Notes under the pieces: model-generated
The model's input: only the letters and a program-made list of their open reading frames with translations
Told to the model about the DNA's origin: nothing
The model's database searches: none
Assembly (NCBI RefSeq): GCF_918698085.1
Contig: NZ_CAKKLP010000004.1
Span: 186,001-250,000 of the forward strand
From: Chryseobacterium sp. Bi04
Lineage (GTDB): Bacteria; Bacteroidota; Bacteroidia; Flavobacteriales; Weeksellaceae
DNA length: 64,000 nt
Direction of reading: 5' to 3'
In this document: in pieces, positions 29,124 through 38,616 of the stretch
Layout: each line of letters starts with the position of its first letter
How positions within the stretch are numbered: the first letter of the stretch is position 1
Translations under genes and position numbers: made by a program

Positions 29124-29142
29124 GGAGACCGAAAAGGTCTCC
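29124..29142 (+). terminator. IS-borne terminator (outer copy)
   Basis: GGAGACC (29124-29130), loop, GGTCTCC (29136-29142), then six T. It is the outer element's equivalent of the hairpin at 29017-29035. Confidence 0.85.
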
Positions 29143-29230
29143 TTTTTTATTTCGGCATCTTCTATGGCTAAGAAAACCCTCTCTTAATTTGTAGCGAATC
29201 TATTGTTATAACACGACTTGGAATTAACGA

Positions 29231-29632
29231 CTAACAATATTCATGCTTCACTGCTATTGCATCTATTTCGAATAACATATTAAAAAAAAGTAATCGATTT
29301 ACTGGAATTAGAGTGATTGTTGGACATTGTGAATTTCTCCATACTTTTTTAGCCTCTTCTTCCCAAATTTTCAATTTGTCTTGATTAGGATTAACAATCA
29401 TAAGATTAGTCCTCACAACATTTTCACTAGTCATGGATTGCCTTTGTAATGCAATTTTCAGATTATGTAATGCGTTTTGGACTTGGGTTCGAAAATCATT
29501 AGTCAGAATTTTTTCTACATCTGTTCTGCTACTGTGTCCCGCAATAAAACACAGTTTTAACGGACCTTCTACAAAGCATATTGGAGCATTTAATTCTACC
29601 AGGTTAATAAAATTTAATTGTTTTATTTCCAT
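29231..29632 (-). CDS. Divergent Rid-family protein
   Basis: About 134 residues from the ATG at 29632. An in-frame ATG at 29698 would add 22 basic residues unlike Rid proteins. Rid-fold landmarks are LKLCFIAGHSSR (about 26), FRTQVQNALHNLKIALQRQS, ENVVRTNLMIVN and the end MLFEIDAIAV. In E. coli RidA the imine-deaminase Arg105 lies in a P-A-R-S motif; the matching place here reads P-T-I-T, so that Arg is Ile. The Glu of the E-I-D/E motif is kept. It is thus probably not a standard 2-iminobutanoate deaminase. A paralogue lies 212 bp upstream in the same direction. No signal peptide. Confidence 0.8.
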   Translation of the reverse strand: MEIKQLNFINLVELNAPICFVEGPLKLCFIAGHSSRTDVEKILTNDFRTQVQNALHNLKIALQRQSMTSENVVRTNLMIVNPNQDKLKIWEEEAKKVWRNSQCPTITLIPVNRLLFFNMLFEIDAIAVKHEYC

Positions 29633-29843
29633 ATTTTTAATATTACGGATAATCCTCATTAAAACTTTTTGTAATTGTATTATTTTTCTTAAAATCAATA
29701 TGATAACATCCTTGTAAGATTGTAATTATTGATACTTTTTACCTTACAAACTATATTGCCAATGATTAATTCTCTTATATTCAATGAATAGTCTTTAGTT
29801 AAAATGATAAATAATTTCGTTATCAATAAAAAAGCCATTAATA

Positions 29844-30371
29844 TTACTTACCCTGCACTGCTATTGCATCTATTTCAAATAACATATTAGGCAGTGCTAA
29901 TTGGCTTACTGGGATTAAGGTACTTGTTGGAAATTGCGAATTTCTCCATACTTTCTTTGCTTCTTCTTCCCAGATCTTCAATTTTTCTTGATCGTAATTG
30001 ACAATTAAAAGGTTAGCTTTAACAACGTTATCCATGGTCATAGACTGACTATTTAATGCAACTTTCAAATTTTGCAAAGCATTTTTAACTTGAATCCGAA
30101 AATTATTAGAGAGAATTTGCTGTTCTCCAATACCACCACTCTGCCCTGCTATAAAACAAAATTTTAAAGGGGCATCTACAGAAATGCTGTGAGAAAAGCT
30201 ATAAGGCAGCGGATCAAACAACTTATCTGGATTGACAATATTCAATTGTTTTTTTTCATATTCTCGTTTCTTTTTCGTCATTTTATCATCTCCTGTCCCG
30301 TTGCAGGAAATTAATAACGATCCTGTTACAAGCACAAAAAGTGATTTTTTACTTAATAAAACAAAATCCAT
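29844..30371 (-). CDS. Rid-family lipoprotein
   Basis: 175 residues. The N-terminus SLFVLVTGSLLISCNG is a lipoprotein signal with Cys at about residue 23, which is unusual for the normally cytoplasmic Rid fold. The C-terminal 120 residues match the neighbour at 29231 (LKFCFIAGQSGG, FRIQVKNALQNLKVAL, DNVVKANLLIVN, KIWEEEAKKVWRNS, MLFEIDAIAVQ). The catalytic Arg position reads P-T-S-T, so the Arg is Ser. It is divergent to the GlxA-type regulator gene at 30629, with 257 bp between. The pair may be controlled by that regulator (inference). Confidence 0.8.
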   Translation of the reverse strand: MDFVLLSKKSLFVLVTGSLLISCNGTGDDKMTKKKREYEKKQLNIVNPDKLFDPLPYSFSHSISVDAPLKFCFIAGQSGGIGEQQILSNNFRIQVKNALQNLKVALNSQSMTMDNVVKANLLIVNYDQEKLKIWEEEAKKVWRNSQFPTSTLIPVSQLALPNMLFEIDAIAVQGK

Positions 30372-30582
30372 ATATTGATAATTATATTTCCAATATTAGG
30401 CAATAGCTACCTTAATAACACGATCACTTTCCTATATGAAACTAATTACCAACAGGAAACTAAATATTAGAGAAAAATAGTAATATATCAGAATCAGTTA
30501 TAAATAAAGGTATCACAGCACAAGGATTTAATCAAATATTGTATTAAAGTCACATTTGGCAGGAATCAATTTAAAATTGGCC

Positions 30583-30613
30583 TTGTAAACTTATTATATG
30601 AGCTATACCTTTG
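30583..30613 (+). promoter_or_regulatory. Bacteroidota-type promoter of the GlxA-like gene
   Basis: TTG (30583-30585), 20 bp, then TACCTTTG (30606-30613), matching the -33 TTG and -7 TAnnTTTG consensus. The ATG follows 15 bp later, so the leader is very short. Confidence 0.6.
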
Positions 30614-30628
30614 TAATAAATCGAGATA

Positions 30629-31621
30629 ATGAAAAAACATGTGATTGTTATTGTCGCTATGCCTGACGCATTGACGCTTGATATTACAGGACCTGCAGAT
30701 GTTTTTACTATGGCAAATGATCAAAATAATGATATTAATTATGAAGTTCATATAGTTTCTCCTACCAACGAACTTGAGGTTATAACAAGAAGTGGCGTTA
30801 AGATTCTAACAAGAAGTATTTTATTTAATACTAAGCTAAAAATTGATACATTATTAATTGCTGGTTTTCCCAGTCATAAAAAGTGGAAAAGTTATCCAAT
30901 ATTAGTAGAATGGATAAAGAAGCATGCTACTAAGATAAGGAGAATAGGGTCAATATGCGTTGGAGCATTTGTATTAGCCGAAACCGGCTTATTGAATAAT
31001 AAACAGGCTACGACACACTGGAAAAATAGTCAGGAACTGCAAGACTTGTATAAAGAAATTAATGTTCTTTCGGACCCAATTTTTGTCAAAGATCAAAATA
31101 TTTATACTTCTGCTGGGGCTTCTGCTGGTATAGATCTCGCTTTAGCTTTAGTAGAGGAAGATCAGGGTCTTGACGCAGCCTTAAGAATTTCGCGCTATCT
31201 TGTTTTGTATCTTCGGAGACCCGGTAATCAGTCACAATTTAGCAATCTACTTAGTCAACAACTTTCAAGTAAAAAGCCGATACAAAACCTGCAATTATGG
31301 ATCGCTAAACATCTGCAAGAAAAGCTTAATGTCGAAAGATTGTCTTCTCACCTGAACATGAGTCCTCGAAATTTTGCAAGAGTATTTCTTTCAGAAACTG
31401 GATTTACTCCTGCTAAGTATATTGAAAAATTACGGATAGAGTCATGCATGAGACTCTTACAGGAAACAGACCTTTCTTTGAAAGAAATTGCTGAAAACTG
31501 TGGGTTCTCAAATTCCAATATTATGGGTAAAGCTTTTTTACGGCACTTTAATATTACACCTTCATACTATCAAAGCAACAAAAAAACTAAAAATCAATTC
31601 CAAAATGATATAATGCTATAA
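30629..31621 (+). CDS. GlxA-type AraC-family regulator with DJ-1/PfpI domain
   Basis: 330 residues. The N-terminal DJ-1/PfpI-like domain (about 1-190) has LDITGPADVF, the nucleophile-elbow Cys110 in GSICVGAFVLAETG, and ATTHW. The C-terminal AraC/XylS double helix-turn-helix (about 225-320) shows LSSHLNMSPRNFARVFLSET, GFTPAKYIEKLRIE and AENCGFSNSNIMGKAFLRHF. GlxA-type proteins are transcription activators with a non-peptidase amidase-like sensing domain. It is divergent to the Rid genes and followed after 84 bp by a secreted DJ-1 protein, so the four genes look like one functional unit. Confidence 0.9.
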   Translation: MKKHVIVIVAMPDALTLDITGPADVFTMANDQNNDINYEVHIVSPTNELEVITRSGVKILTRSILFNTKLKIDTLLIAGFPSHKKWKSYPILVEWIKKHATKIRRIGSICVGAFVLAETGLLNNKQATTHWKNSQELQDLYKEINVLSDPIFVKDQNIYTSAGASAGIDLALALVEEDQGLDAALRISRYLVLYLRRPGNQSQFSNLLSQQLSSKKPIQNLQLWIAKHLQEKLNVERLSSHLNMSPRNFARVFLSETGFTPAKYIEKLRIESCMRLLQETDLSLKEIAENCGFSNSNIMGKAFLRHFNITPSYYQSNKKTKNQFQNDIML

Positions 31622-31705
31622 AATTTAAGAGATGGAAATTACTCTTAAAAATATATTTAATAACTATAATAAAATAATTAACATAACTCATTAAATCAAT
31701 AAAAA

Positions 31706-32419
31706 ATGAAATTATTAAAATCCCTCATTATTCTTATTTCAATTTTTGGTTTTGCTGCAATTAGCAAAGCACAGATTTCAGCTGTTCAGGAAATGAAAAA
31801 GGAAAAAAAGAAAATCAATGTAGCATTCCTTGTTTATGATCATGTAGAAGCTATGGATTTAAATGGACCTGTAGATGTCTTTGCAAAAGCGAATTTGATA
31901 GATCCTAGTTATAATTTATACACTGTTTCAGAATCTACAGAACGTTTAATTCCAACAGAGGCAGATGTTGTAATGATGAAATCAACATATTCGTTTCAAA
32001 ATGCGCCTCAAGCTGATATTTTAATTATTCCAGGAAGTGGACCTCAAACAATTGATGGTATTTTAAATGGAAACTCTGAGCTATTTGAATGGATTAAGAA
32101 GCAAAACGAAAAAACAAAAGTAACGATGTCTGTTTGTACTGGAGCTTTATTGTTGTCAAAGACTGGAATTCTAGATGGCAAAAAAGCTACAACACATTAT
32201 CAAGCACTAGATAAATTAAGGCAAAACTCTAAAGTGGAAATCATTGAAAAGGTCAGATTTGTAGAAGATGGAAAGATAGTTACAGCAGCGGGAATTACTT
32301 CAGGATTAGATAGTTCTTTATACTTAATAGAACGTATTCACGGCAAGGAATTAGTTGATAAGATCTCAAAGGTTTTAATCTATAATCGAAATGGAGATTT
32401 GTCCTTTATGGAAGAATAA
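31706..32419 (+). CDS. Exported DJ-1/PfpI-family protein
   Basis: 237 residues. Signal peptide about 1-23 (LLKSLIILISIFGFAAISKAQ). The DJ-1/PfpI domain occupies the rest: KINVAFLVYDHVEAMDLNGP, ILIIPGSGP, and VTMSVCTGALLLSKTGILDG with nucleophile-type Cys144, then KKATTHYQ and GLDSSLYLIE. The subfamily contains isonitrile hydratase-like enzymes and inactive sensor domains; here export to the periplasm is predicted. It is the homologue of the sensing domain of the upstream regulator. The cysteine and the following His region are kept, so catalytic activity is possible. The substrate is unknown. Confidence 0.85.
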   Translation: MKLLKSLIILISIFGFAAISKAQISAVQEMKKEKKKINVAFLVYDHVEAMDLNGPVDVFAKANLIDPSYNLYTVSESTERLIPTEADVVMMKSTYSFQNAPQADILIIPGSGPQTIDGILNGNSELFEWIKKQNEKTKVTMSVCTGALLLSKTGILDGKKATTHYQALDKLRQNSKVEIIEKVRFVEDGKIVTAAGITSGLDSSLYLIERIHGKELVDKISKVLIYNRNGDLSFMEE

Positions 32420-32436
32420 GATCTGAAAAGAAATTT

Positions 32437-33495
32437 TAATAGCTGCAACTTTATACTACAATTAGGTTCTAAAATATTGTCAGTTATTCCATATTATCCT
32501 TACTTTCAAAAGTAAGGATTTTTTGTTCTTCTATAAGTTTCAATAATTCCTTATTTACCATAAATTTATTGTCTAAAAGCTTTTGTATAGAGTTTTACCA
32601 TAACAATCTTTTCGGTATGTATTTTTTATTTGTTGCAATATGACAGCCATTTATTTGGATACAATTGTAGCCTTTCAATGCTTCTGTAAATTTTCTTTCT
32701 GAAAGCTATGACATAACACTCTTCCTTTATAGTTCCATTAAAACTTTCATACATGCCATTGTTTTGAGGATCTTTGGCTTTGGTTTTCATGTGATCAATG
32801 TCTTCAATTGCTAAGTAAACTGATATTCATATTGTTCTCTTATTCCACAATATTCAGTTCCCCTGTCTGTTAAAATTCTAAGTAAAGGAAGCTATTGCTT
32901 TTCAAAGAAAGGAATCACCTGATCATTGAGGGTATAGGCAGAAATAAGAGCGTTCTTACAATTATATAAATTTTGCAAAACAATTTTTGAATAATTCTCT
33001 ATTAAAGTTTGATGATAAATGTAACAGACCTCTTTATATCTCACATGATATATGTAAATATCCCAGATGGTGTATTTCGATCTCTGCACGGATTTTCTTT
33101 AGCTCTATCTTATGTGAAAGGACCTCTGCCATCTTAAATCTTCTAGCGCTTTGTAATTTAAATTTGAAAATATGCAAATCATTTCTGAGCAAAATACTTC
33201 TAAATTCGCATGTAGAATAATAAGACCTTTCTTTTGAATTCGTTTTTACTCTGAGTTCCCATAACTATGTCAACAATAGCCTTTTCAAAAGCCTCATCTA
33301 CACGATTCTTTTAATACAGGTTTTCTTCTGGAAACCTCCTGCAGGGCAAGCTCGCCATCTTGTCAATTCATTTCTTTAAATCGACAGAAACTGTCTCGGG
33401 AATAGGGCATTACTTTACATCCTTGAATATATTGCTTAAATGTTGTGCTAATTCAAGCAGGCATAAATTCTTTTTGATATTTGTTGTGGAGTTAT
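32437..33495 (-). mobile_element. Decayed IS481-type element (sister of 42643-43844)
   Basis: It aligns with the intact element at 42643-43844 along most of its length. Matching regions include TAATAGCTGCAAC at the left end, the CCTTACTTTCAAAAGTAAGG hairpin at about 32499, and transposase segments such as AFEKAIV- and DQVIPFF-like pieces on the minus strand. It is full of stops and indels, and its right tip is lost around 33495. Confidence 0.85.
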
Positions 33496-33539
33496 AATTA
33501 GGTGTAAGGTAGTACTGATGTAAGTTATACGCAGTTCGT

Positions 33540-34265
33540 TATTGTGCAGCTAAATCAAGATTTCGCATATGATCTTATCTGTTTTTATATTCTCGAACAA
33601 ATAAAAATCTTAAAATTCTGTCCAAGGATTCAGGTTACATCATTCATTATGAAATTTTGTGTAGGCGTTTCAGTCGGAATAATGCGATTGTATTTCCTAT
33701 TCTTGGCATTACGATTTCAGATTTTGTGCAATAAACTCAGGACTGTTATTTACTGATATTTTCTTACGCTTTCATCACATTAGTATTGTGCATAAAAATC
33801 AATACTTAAGTTTATATTCGGATAATCCGACGAAAGATACTTTTACCTTACCGTGAGTGAAGACGTTTCTACCTTTTATTCCTCAATTAAGGTGTGAATT
33901 TTGTATACTTGCTTCACAATAAACAATTAATTCCTGCTTCGGAGCATGTTAAAGCTTTTTTGAAATCACATTCCGATCAAAAGATTTTCCAAAGTAGGTT
34001 CTGTTACAATTTTCTGTACTGTGAAAATTCCTCTTCCAATTCTTTTTGAGCGTTGCTGTGTGTTAAATCCAACGCATTTGCTGTTTACCTGAAAAAGGGC
34101 GAGCTGGCTGATCCTGTGTTCCCAGTAAAGTTCATTAACTGTTTTCCCTTCTTCAATACAGATAAAATGATATTAATAAAAACTTCTAAAAATTACTGTT
34201 TTTCCAGATTTATCGCAAGTCAGAAATATATTTTAAATATTACTTTTTTCGGAAGATCATATAAG
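33540..34265 (-). mobile_element. IS3-family remnant B (orfA and orfB pieces)
   Basis: A minus-strand frame around 33700-33760 gives VNNSPEFIAQNLKS-CQE, the OrfB D-N-G/S-P-E-F-I block. Near 33920-34200 the orfA start region aligns with 54670-54960. Multiple frameshifts. Confidence 0.7.
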
Positions 34266-34852
34266 CAATGAATAATGTAGTAATTTATGATATTCAAAAT
34301 ATAAGGCAAATTATCTTGTGAATTCAATAAGAGTAGTGTTTAGAATTGTTTTGATAAATATACTCTTAAATATTGATGCTTATAGTAGGTTTAAAAGTTA
34401 TCTGTAGTTTTACTAGTAATTAAAATTACTTTGCTTATTACAATTATTGTTACTTACAGATAGTTCTTTAGTTATCAACTATAGAAAATGTTTCGTGACC
34501 AGTAAGTACCGAAGCCTTGTCATTTTAAGGCAAGTTTTGGATTTGTAAAGAATAGATAACTTCTTTTTTGAAAATAAAAAGTAGAGCAGGATTAGCAAAG
34601 TTATATCATTTAATCAATTTTTATCTTGATGATGCTATATTTAGTTTAAACCGTTGTAAAGAAGCTATTATTTTTCAAGTTTGTACAAATGACGGGGCTG
34701 CCTTGCTCTACTATTTTTATTGATATTGAATTTACAATAAATATTTATGTAAATTCCAAATAAGTTCCAGAAATATCTCTACATTATTCCAGTTGAAATC
34801 TTATTGATCTTGTCTTATGTTGATATTATTATCAGAAGTTAATCTAATGATA
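34266..34852. other. Non-coding stretch
   Basis: 587 bp, AT-rich, without a gene, hairpin or repeat that I can support. Confidence 0.5.
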
Positions 34853-35200
34853 TTACATGCTTGATCTTGAATCCTCATAAAGTGCTCTCCTATAATCAAT
34901 ACCCCATTTTGTTATTTCACCAATGATTGGTATTAATGTTCTTCCCAAATCTGTAAGATTGTATTCAACTGTGATTGGTTTAGTTCTTACAACAGTTCTG
35001 CTTATTAAGTGATTCATTTCCATATCTTGCAATTCTTTTGATAGCATTTTTGTGGCAATACCATCAACATCACGTAGTAGATCCATAAAACGCATTTTTC
35101 CAGTGCGAGCCAATGTTCCCAAAATATGCAGTTTCCATTTTCCTGAAACAATTTCTATGGTATCCTTAATAGCTGCTATTTCCTGTTTACAAGTTTGCAT
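34853..35200 (-). CDS. HxlR-family transcriptional regulator
   Basis: 115 residues with the compact winged-helix fold of the HxlR family. The Cys near the N-terminus (QTCKQEIAAIKDTIEIVSGK) is followed by WKLHILGTLARTGKMRF, LLRDVDGIATKMLSKELQDM and the wing VVRTKPITVEYNLTDLGRTL, then GEITKWGIDYR. Members often respond to aldehydes, quinones or redox stress through the N-terminal Cys. The shared-type promoter at 35356-35412 lies 156 bp upstream in the right direction. The SnoaL-like lipoprotein gene is upstream on the same strand but separated by a terminator. Confidence 0.9.
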   Translation of the reverse strand: MQTCKQEIAAIKDTIEIVSGKWKLHILGTLARTGKMRFMDLLRDVDGIATKMLSKELQDMEMNHLISRTVVRTKPITVEYNLTDLGRTLIPIIGEITKWGIDYRRALYEDSRSSM

Positions 35201-35355
35201 ATTTTTAAAATTTTATTTTTAACCATTATTTACGCTTAGAAATGATCTCTTTTAACATTTGTCTTTTGATCTCAAATTTAAAGCTATCAATATCTATTAC
35301 CAAAGTTGTTTATAATTGAAACTCCTTATAGACAATCAATTTTTATAATATAAAG

Positions 35356-35412
35356 CAAATTTATAAAGTATGGAGTTATTTTAAAAAAAAGTGTCTATCA
35401 CATAAATATCTC
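35356..35412 (-). promoter_or_regulatory. Shared-type promoter 3 (GAGATA-N5-GTGATA, 32 bp, TAAATTTG)
   Basis: On the minus strand: GAGATA (35412-35407), TTTAT, GTGATA (35401-35396), a 32-bp spacer with a T8 run, then TAAATTTG (35363-35356). The HxlR start codon lies 156 bp downstream. Confidence 0.8.
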
Positions 35413-35564
35413 ATTGGTAATACTATAAATAATTTTATTGTGCTGTTTTAATGGATTATGATTACTTCGTAGATAAAAAGAAAAATCTGCTAAAAAACTT
35501 AACAGAAATTAAATACTTTGTTAATAGAAAAATGAATATTGGTCAAATAGCACATATTTCAAAA

Positions 35565-35599
35565 AAAACAGACAATAAGAAATTCTTATTATCTGTTTT
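35565..35599 (-). terminator. Terminator of the SnoaL-like lipoprotein gene
   Basis: Arms of about 17 bp (AAAACAGACAATAAGA... / ...TCTTATTATCTGTTTT) with one wobble. On the minus strand it is followed by a T8 run. It lies 45 bp past the stop at 35643. Confidence 0.8.
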
Positions 35600-35642
35600 T
35601 TAGAAAAACTGAAAATTAAATTGTTAGAAAAATCTTTATTAA

Positions 35643-36173
35643 TTAATTCTGAAATGCTTCAACAGCAGCTGCAGTATTTGCAAATTCTTCTAATTTTGTG
35701 ATAAGTCCATTTTCTACCGTATAGACATGAATCCATTTTTGGGTAAGGATTTTTTTATTCGAATTTATTTCCTGTGTTTCTTCTCCGGTCACAATCACAG
35801 TATTGTTTTCTCCAGCAACCATTTTATCAACTTTGAAATTAAGTACTTTGACATTATTTATAATATTATTTATAAATGTTTTTACGCCCTCTTTTCCGTT
35901 ATAGGTTCCGGTATACGGGATAGGGGGGGCACCATGATAGATCCATACAGTATTCTCGGAAACTACTGCTTGTACTCCAGGAATATCTCCTGCTCCAAAA
36001 GCAGCATAATTTTTCTTTACAACTTCCATATTTGCAAGGTTATTGTCAACCACTTTTTGCGTGATTTCCTCATCATTACTATTGTCACAAGAAAACGAAA
36101 TAAGGGCCATTGCCAATAATGTAAAGACACTTAAAAATAATTTAGAAAAGTTTTTTAATCTAATTGTAATCAT
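35643..36173 (-). CDS. SnoaL-like (NTF2-fold) lipoprotein
   Basis: 176 residues. The signal ALISFSC gives a lipidated Cys at about residue 29. The mature part has NTF2/SnoaL-like features: VKKNYAAFGAGDIPGVQAVV (helix 1), a strand with ENTVWIYHGAPPIPYTGTYN, GKEGVKTFINNI, and the end WIHVYTVENGLITKLEEF. Such domains bind or convert small molecules; no catalytic residues can be assigned. It has its own terminator and is separated from the HxlR gene downstream. Confidence 0.8.
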   Translation of the reverse strand: MITIRLKNFSKLFLSVFTLLAMALISFSCDNSNDEEITQKVVDNNLANMEVVKKNYAAFGAGDIPGVQAVVSENTVWIYHGAPPIPYTGTYNGKEGVKTFINNIINNVKVLNFKVDKMVAGENNTVIVTGEETQEINSNKKILTQKWIHVYTVENGLITKLEEFANTAAAVEAFQN

Positions 36174-36257
36174 AATATTAATTTAAATTTGTTAAAGAAA
36201 ATGTAATTGTTTAGTTTACTATAAGCAAAAATAAAATTAACAAAGAATATTATCACT

Positions 36258-36299
36258 ATTGCTTTCCTTTTTGAAACTAGTTTCAAAAAGGAAAGCAAT
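36258..36299. terminator. 42-bp perfect palindrome
   Basis: Two 21-bp arms (ATTGCTTTCCTTTTTGAAACT and its exact complement) without a spacer, followed on the plus strand by a T-run. It lies 85 bp upstream of the lipoprotein start and 365 bp past the S8 protease stop. It is most likely the terminator of the minus-strand S8 gene or a bidirectional one, but the T-run is on the other strand, so an operator role is possible. Confidence 0.5.
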
Positions 36300-36663
36300 T
36301 TTTTGTTCTCTATCGTACAATAAGATTATTTAATTAATGATTATGTAAGATATGAATCTTATTGTAGAAAATGAAAAACCAGTGATTACATATGAAATTC
36401 AATATTATGCATTTGTTTCAATCACATTACTATTAAAATGAACAGTATATTCTAGTACTAGTAATGATGTTTTTTAAATTCGGAAAGCTAAAAATTACTT
36501 ATATAATATTTAAACTTCTGAATTACAACTTGTCTAATAGATTTTTTGCTATCCCACGCAGTTATAGGATTGAAATTATTGGACAAATATTTTTTCAAAA
36601 CTATTTTGCTATCTGATAACAAAAAGATGTCTCAAAACGATAGCTTTAATTAAATAATTGAAA

Positions 36664-38616
36664 TTATTTTTTTATAAACTTATAACTATTTTCATCTAGT
36701 ACTAAGATATATCTACCACTTATTAAAGAGGATACATTAATTTTAGCTTCCTTAAGAGTGCTTTGTAGTATAGCTCTTCCTGACAGGTCATAAATTACAT
36801 AAAGAGTGCCATCTTCTACATTAAGAAGATTAATCTCTGTATCTACAGGATTAGGATATATGATGGCTTTGGAATTGTCTTTATTAGTACATGGCTGGGA
36901 CGTAGCAATCAACGTGTCTCCTATACTTTCTGTAGCTATACCAGTTACAATCAATGTATAATTTTGTAATCCGCCATCCAAAATTCCTTTATGACTGATT
37001 TCTATTGTATATTTTCCGGCTGGAACAATCCCAAGATCTACTCTTTCAAAATTGTCATTATCATTTTCTGCCCTTGTATTTGTAGAGCGAGATGTTAGGA
37101 CCCAAGGTTGGTAAACCGTATTGTCATTTTCTCGAGTTACTTTTAGATCCAGATTATTAACCAATCTTTTTGTTGTATTATTATTTAGCTCATTTCGTGC
37201 CTGTATTACTCCTCCCTTGTCATACCACGAAATAGAAACTGTTAAATTTTTTACTCCGTCATAATTTATGGTAAATGTTTCTTTTGCGTTATTACGTAGA
37301 GTTTTATTTTCGATAAGTGAGGCCTTTCCTTTTTCGTTAATGGTTTCTACCATTTTTTTTGCATTCAGTAAACCCCATCCAAACATCGAGTCCGGACCTT
37401 GTATTCCAGCATCATCGGCAGTATGTAAGGCTAGTCCCTTAATTTCTGCGCCCAACATATATCTTTGTTGAACATTCTTGTGATGTTGTTGTATTAATGC
37501 TAAAGTACCTGTTACGTTCGGTGAAGCCATTGATGTCCCAGTCTTTGAATCATAATTAGTATTACTACTTAATGAACCACTAAATGCAACGGAAGAATAT
37601 ATATTCGTTCCATAACCTGTAATATCGGGTTTAATTCTTAGATCATCTGTTGGCCCTTGACTGCTCGTATCATTAATAGATGCACTTATAAAATTACCAC
37701 AACGATCTACAAGAACACTTTGTGCGTTTGCTACAATCAAAGCGTTTTTAGAAGTTCCGGCTCCAGTTAATTTATCAAACAAATCAGTTGGTCCACCCAT
37801 TGGACTTGCATTAATTATTTTTTTTGCATTGCCAATAGTATTATAATAATTAGTCCCATCATTCCCTGCTGAGTGTACTGCAAGGTAGGAGGTGGCATTA
37901 AATAAAATGTCATCCCAGTTTTTCGAGTCTTCTGTATAGGCTCCAAATAATGAATCATCAAGTGTATCTGATAGAAGCGAATAGGAGTGATTTGATAATA
38001 GTAACCCTCTGGATACTGCTGCAATCACTTCAGATTTATCGGAGTTCCAATCATAATCATCTATTTGGGATTTTGGAGCCATACCTTTAGCCTTTGATAT
38101 TACCCCTGCTGCTCCAATGGTCCCAACAACATGTGTTGAATGATCACTGTTACTAATGTTATTAAAAGTAGCATTATCTTTTATTGTGACTCTGTTATCA
38201 AATTCAATATGTGTTGCCCGAGCAGCTCCTCCATCCCATACACCAATGACCATATCTTCTCCGTTAAGGTTTAAATCTAGAGCACCTCCACTATTAAGGA
38301 AATTTGTTCTGGTGGATTTTGCTGCATTTATATTATCGGTAGTATAATAGACAGGCTTACCGTTTTCAATCCTTATTAATTCTCTCAGTGATCCTTTCCT
38401 CGTTTTAATAATAAGCGGAATATTGTTTTTTTTTGCATATACTATGGCTTCTGCTTTATCTGTTTTTTCTTTTTCATGAAAGGTCTCAAATAACTTTAAC
38501 AATTTTATTTGGTCATAATTTTTTACAATTTCACTTCTTTCTCTTTCTGTTTGTCCAAAAATATGGACAGAGGCATAGAAACAGAAGGATGCACTAAAAA
38601 GGAATTTTTTTTTCAT
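36664..38616 (-). CDS. S8 subtilisin-like protease with T9SS sorting tail
   Basis: 650 residues with a signal peptide (KKKFLFSASFCFYASVHIFG). Catalytic triad visible: Asp128 in VIGVWDGG, His162 in DHSTHVVGTIG, Ser362 in GTSMASPNVTGTLAL, and oxyanion Asn252 in SAGNDG. After the peptidase domain comes a P/jelly-roll-like region (about 430-560, VSISWYDKGG, AGKYTIEISHKG). A T9SS type A sorting domain follows (about 580-650: IIYPNPVDTEINLL, LSGRAILQSTL, SGRYILVLDE). It is secreted through the type IX system and degrades extracellular protein. The gene stands alone between two long non-coding stretches. Confidence 0.95.
   Translation of the reverse strand: MKKKFLFSASFCFYASVHIFGQTERERSEIVKNYDQIKLLKLFETFHEKEKTDKAEAIVYAKKNNIPLIIKTRKGSLRELIRIENGKPVYYTTDNINAAKSTRTNFLNSGGALDLNLNGEDMVIGVWDGGAARATHIEFDNRVTIKDNATFNNISNSDHSTHVVGTIGAAGVISKAKGMAPKSQIDDYDWNSDKSEVIAAVSRGLLLSNHSYSLLSDTLDDSLFGAYTEDSKNWDDILFNATSYLAVHSAGNDGTNYYNTIGNAKKIINASPMGGPTDLFDKLTGAGTSKNALIVANAQSVLVDRCGNFISASINDTSSQGPTDDLRIKPDITGYGTNIYSSVAFSGSLSSNTNYDSKTGTSMASPNVTGTLALIQQHHKNVQQRYMLGAEIKGLALHTADDAGIQGPDSMFGWGLLNAKKMVETINEKGKASLIENKTLRNNAKETFTINYDGVKNLTVSISWYDKGGVIQARNELNNNTTKRLVNNLDLKVTRENDNTVYQPWVLTSRSTNTRAENDNDNFERVDLGIVPAGKYTIEISHKGILDGGLQNYTLIVTGIATESIGDTLIATSQPCTNKDNSKAIIYPNPVDTEINLLNVEDGTLYVIYDLSGRAILQSTLKEAKINVSSLISGRYILVLDENSYKFIKK

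Larger units (their letters stand above)
27378..29215 (+). mobile_element. Outer, decayed IS481-family element (host of the nested copy)
   Basis: The left end (TATAAAGTATCAATAGATCC, 27378 on) and right end (about 29118-29215, finishing TATTGTTATAACACG) belong to one old copy. It was split at 27891/29111 by the insertion of 27892-29110. Both tips have decayed from the TGT...ACA form seen in the inner copy. The inverted-repeat core is AATAGATCCGCTACAAA on the left, matching AATAGATTCGCTACAAA at the right end. Confidence 0.85.

Noticed and set aside
29001..29215. Simple tandem duplication of the IS right end
   Set aside because: The flanking GATATAC duplication and the matching break in the older copy show it is a nested insertion.
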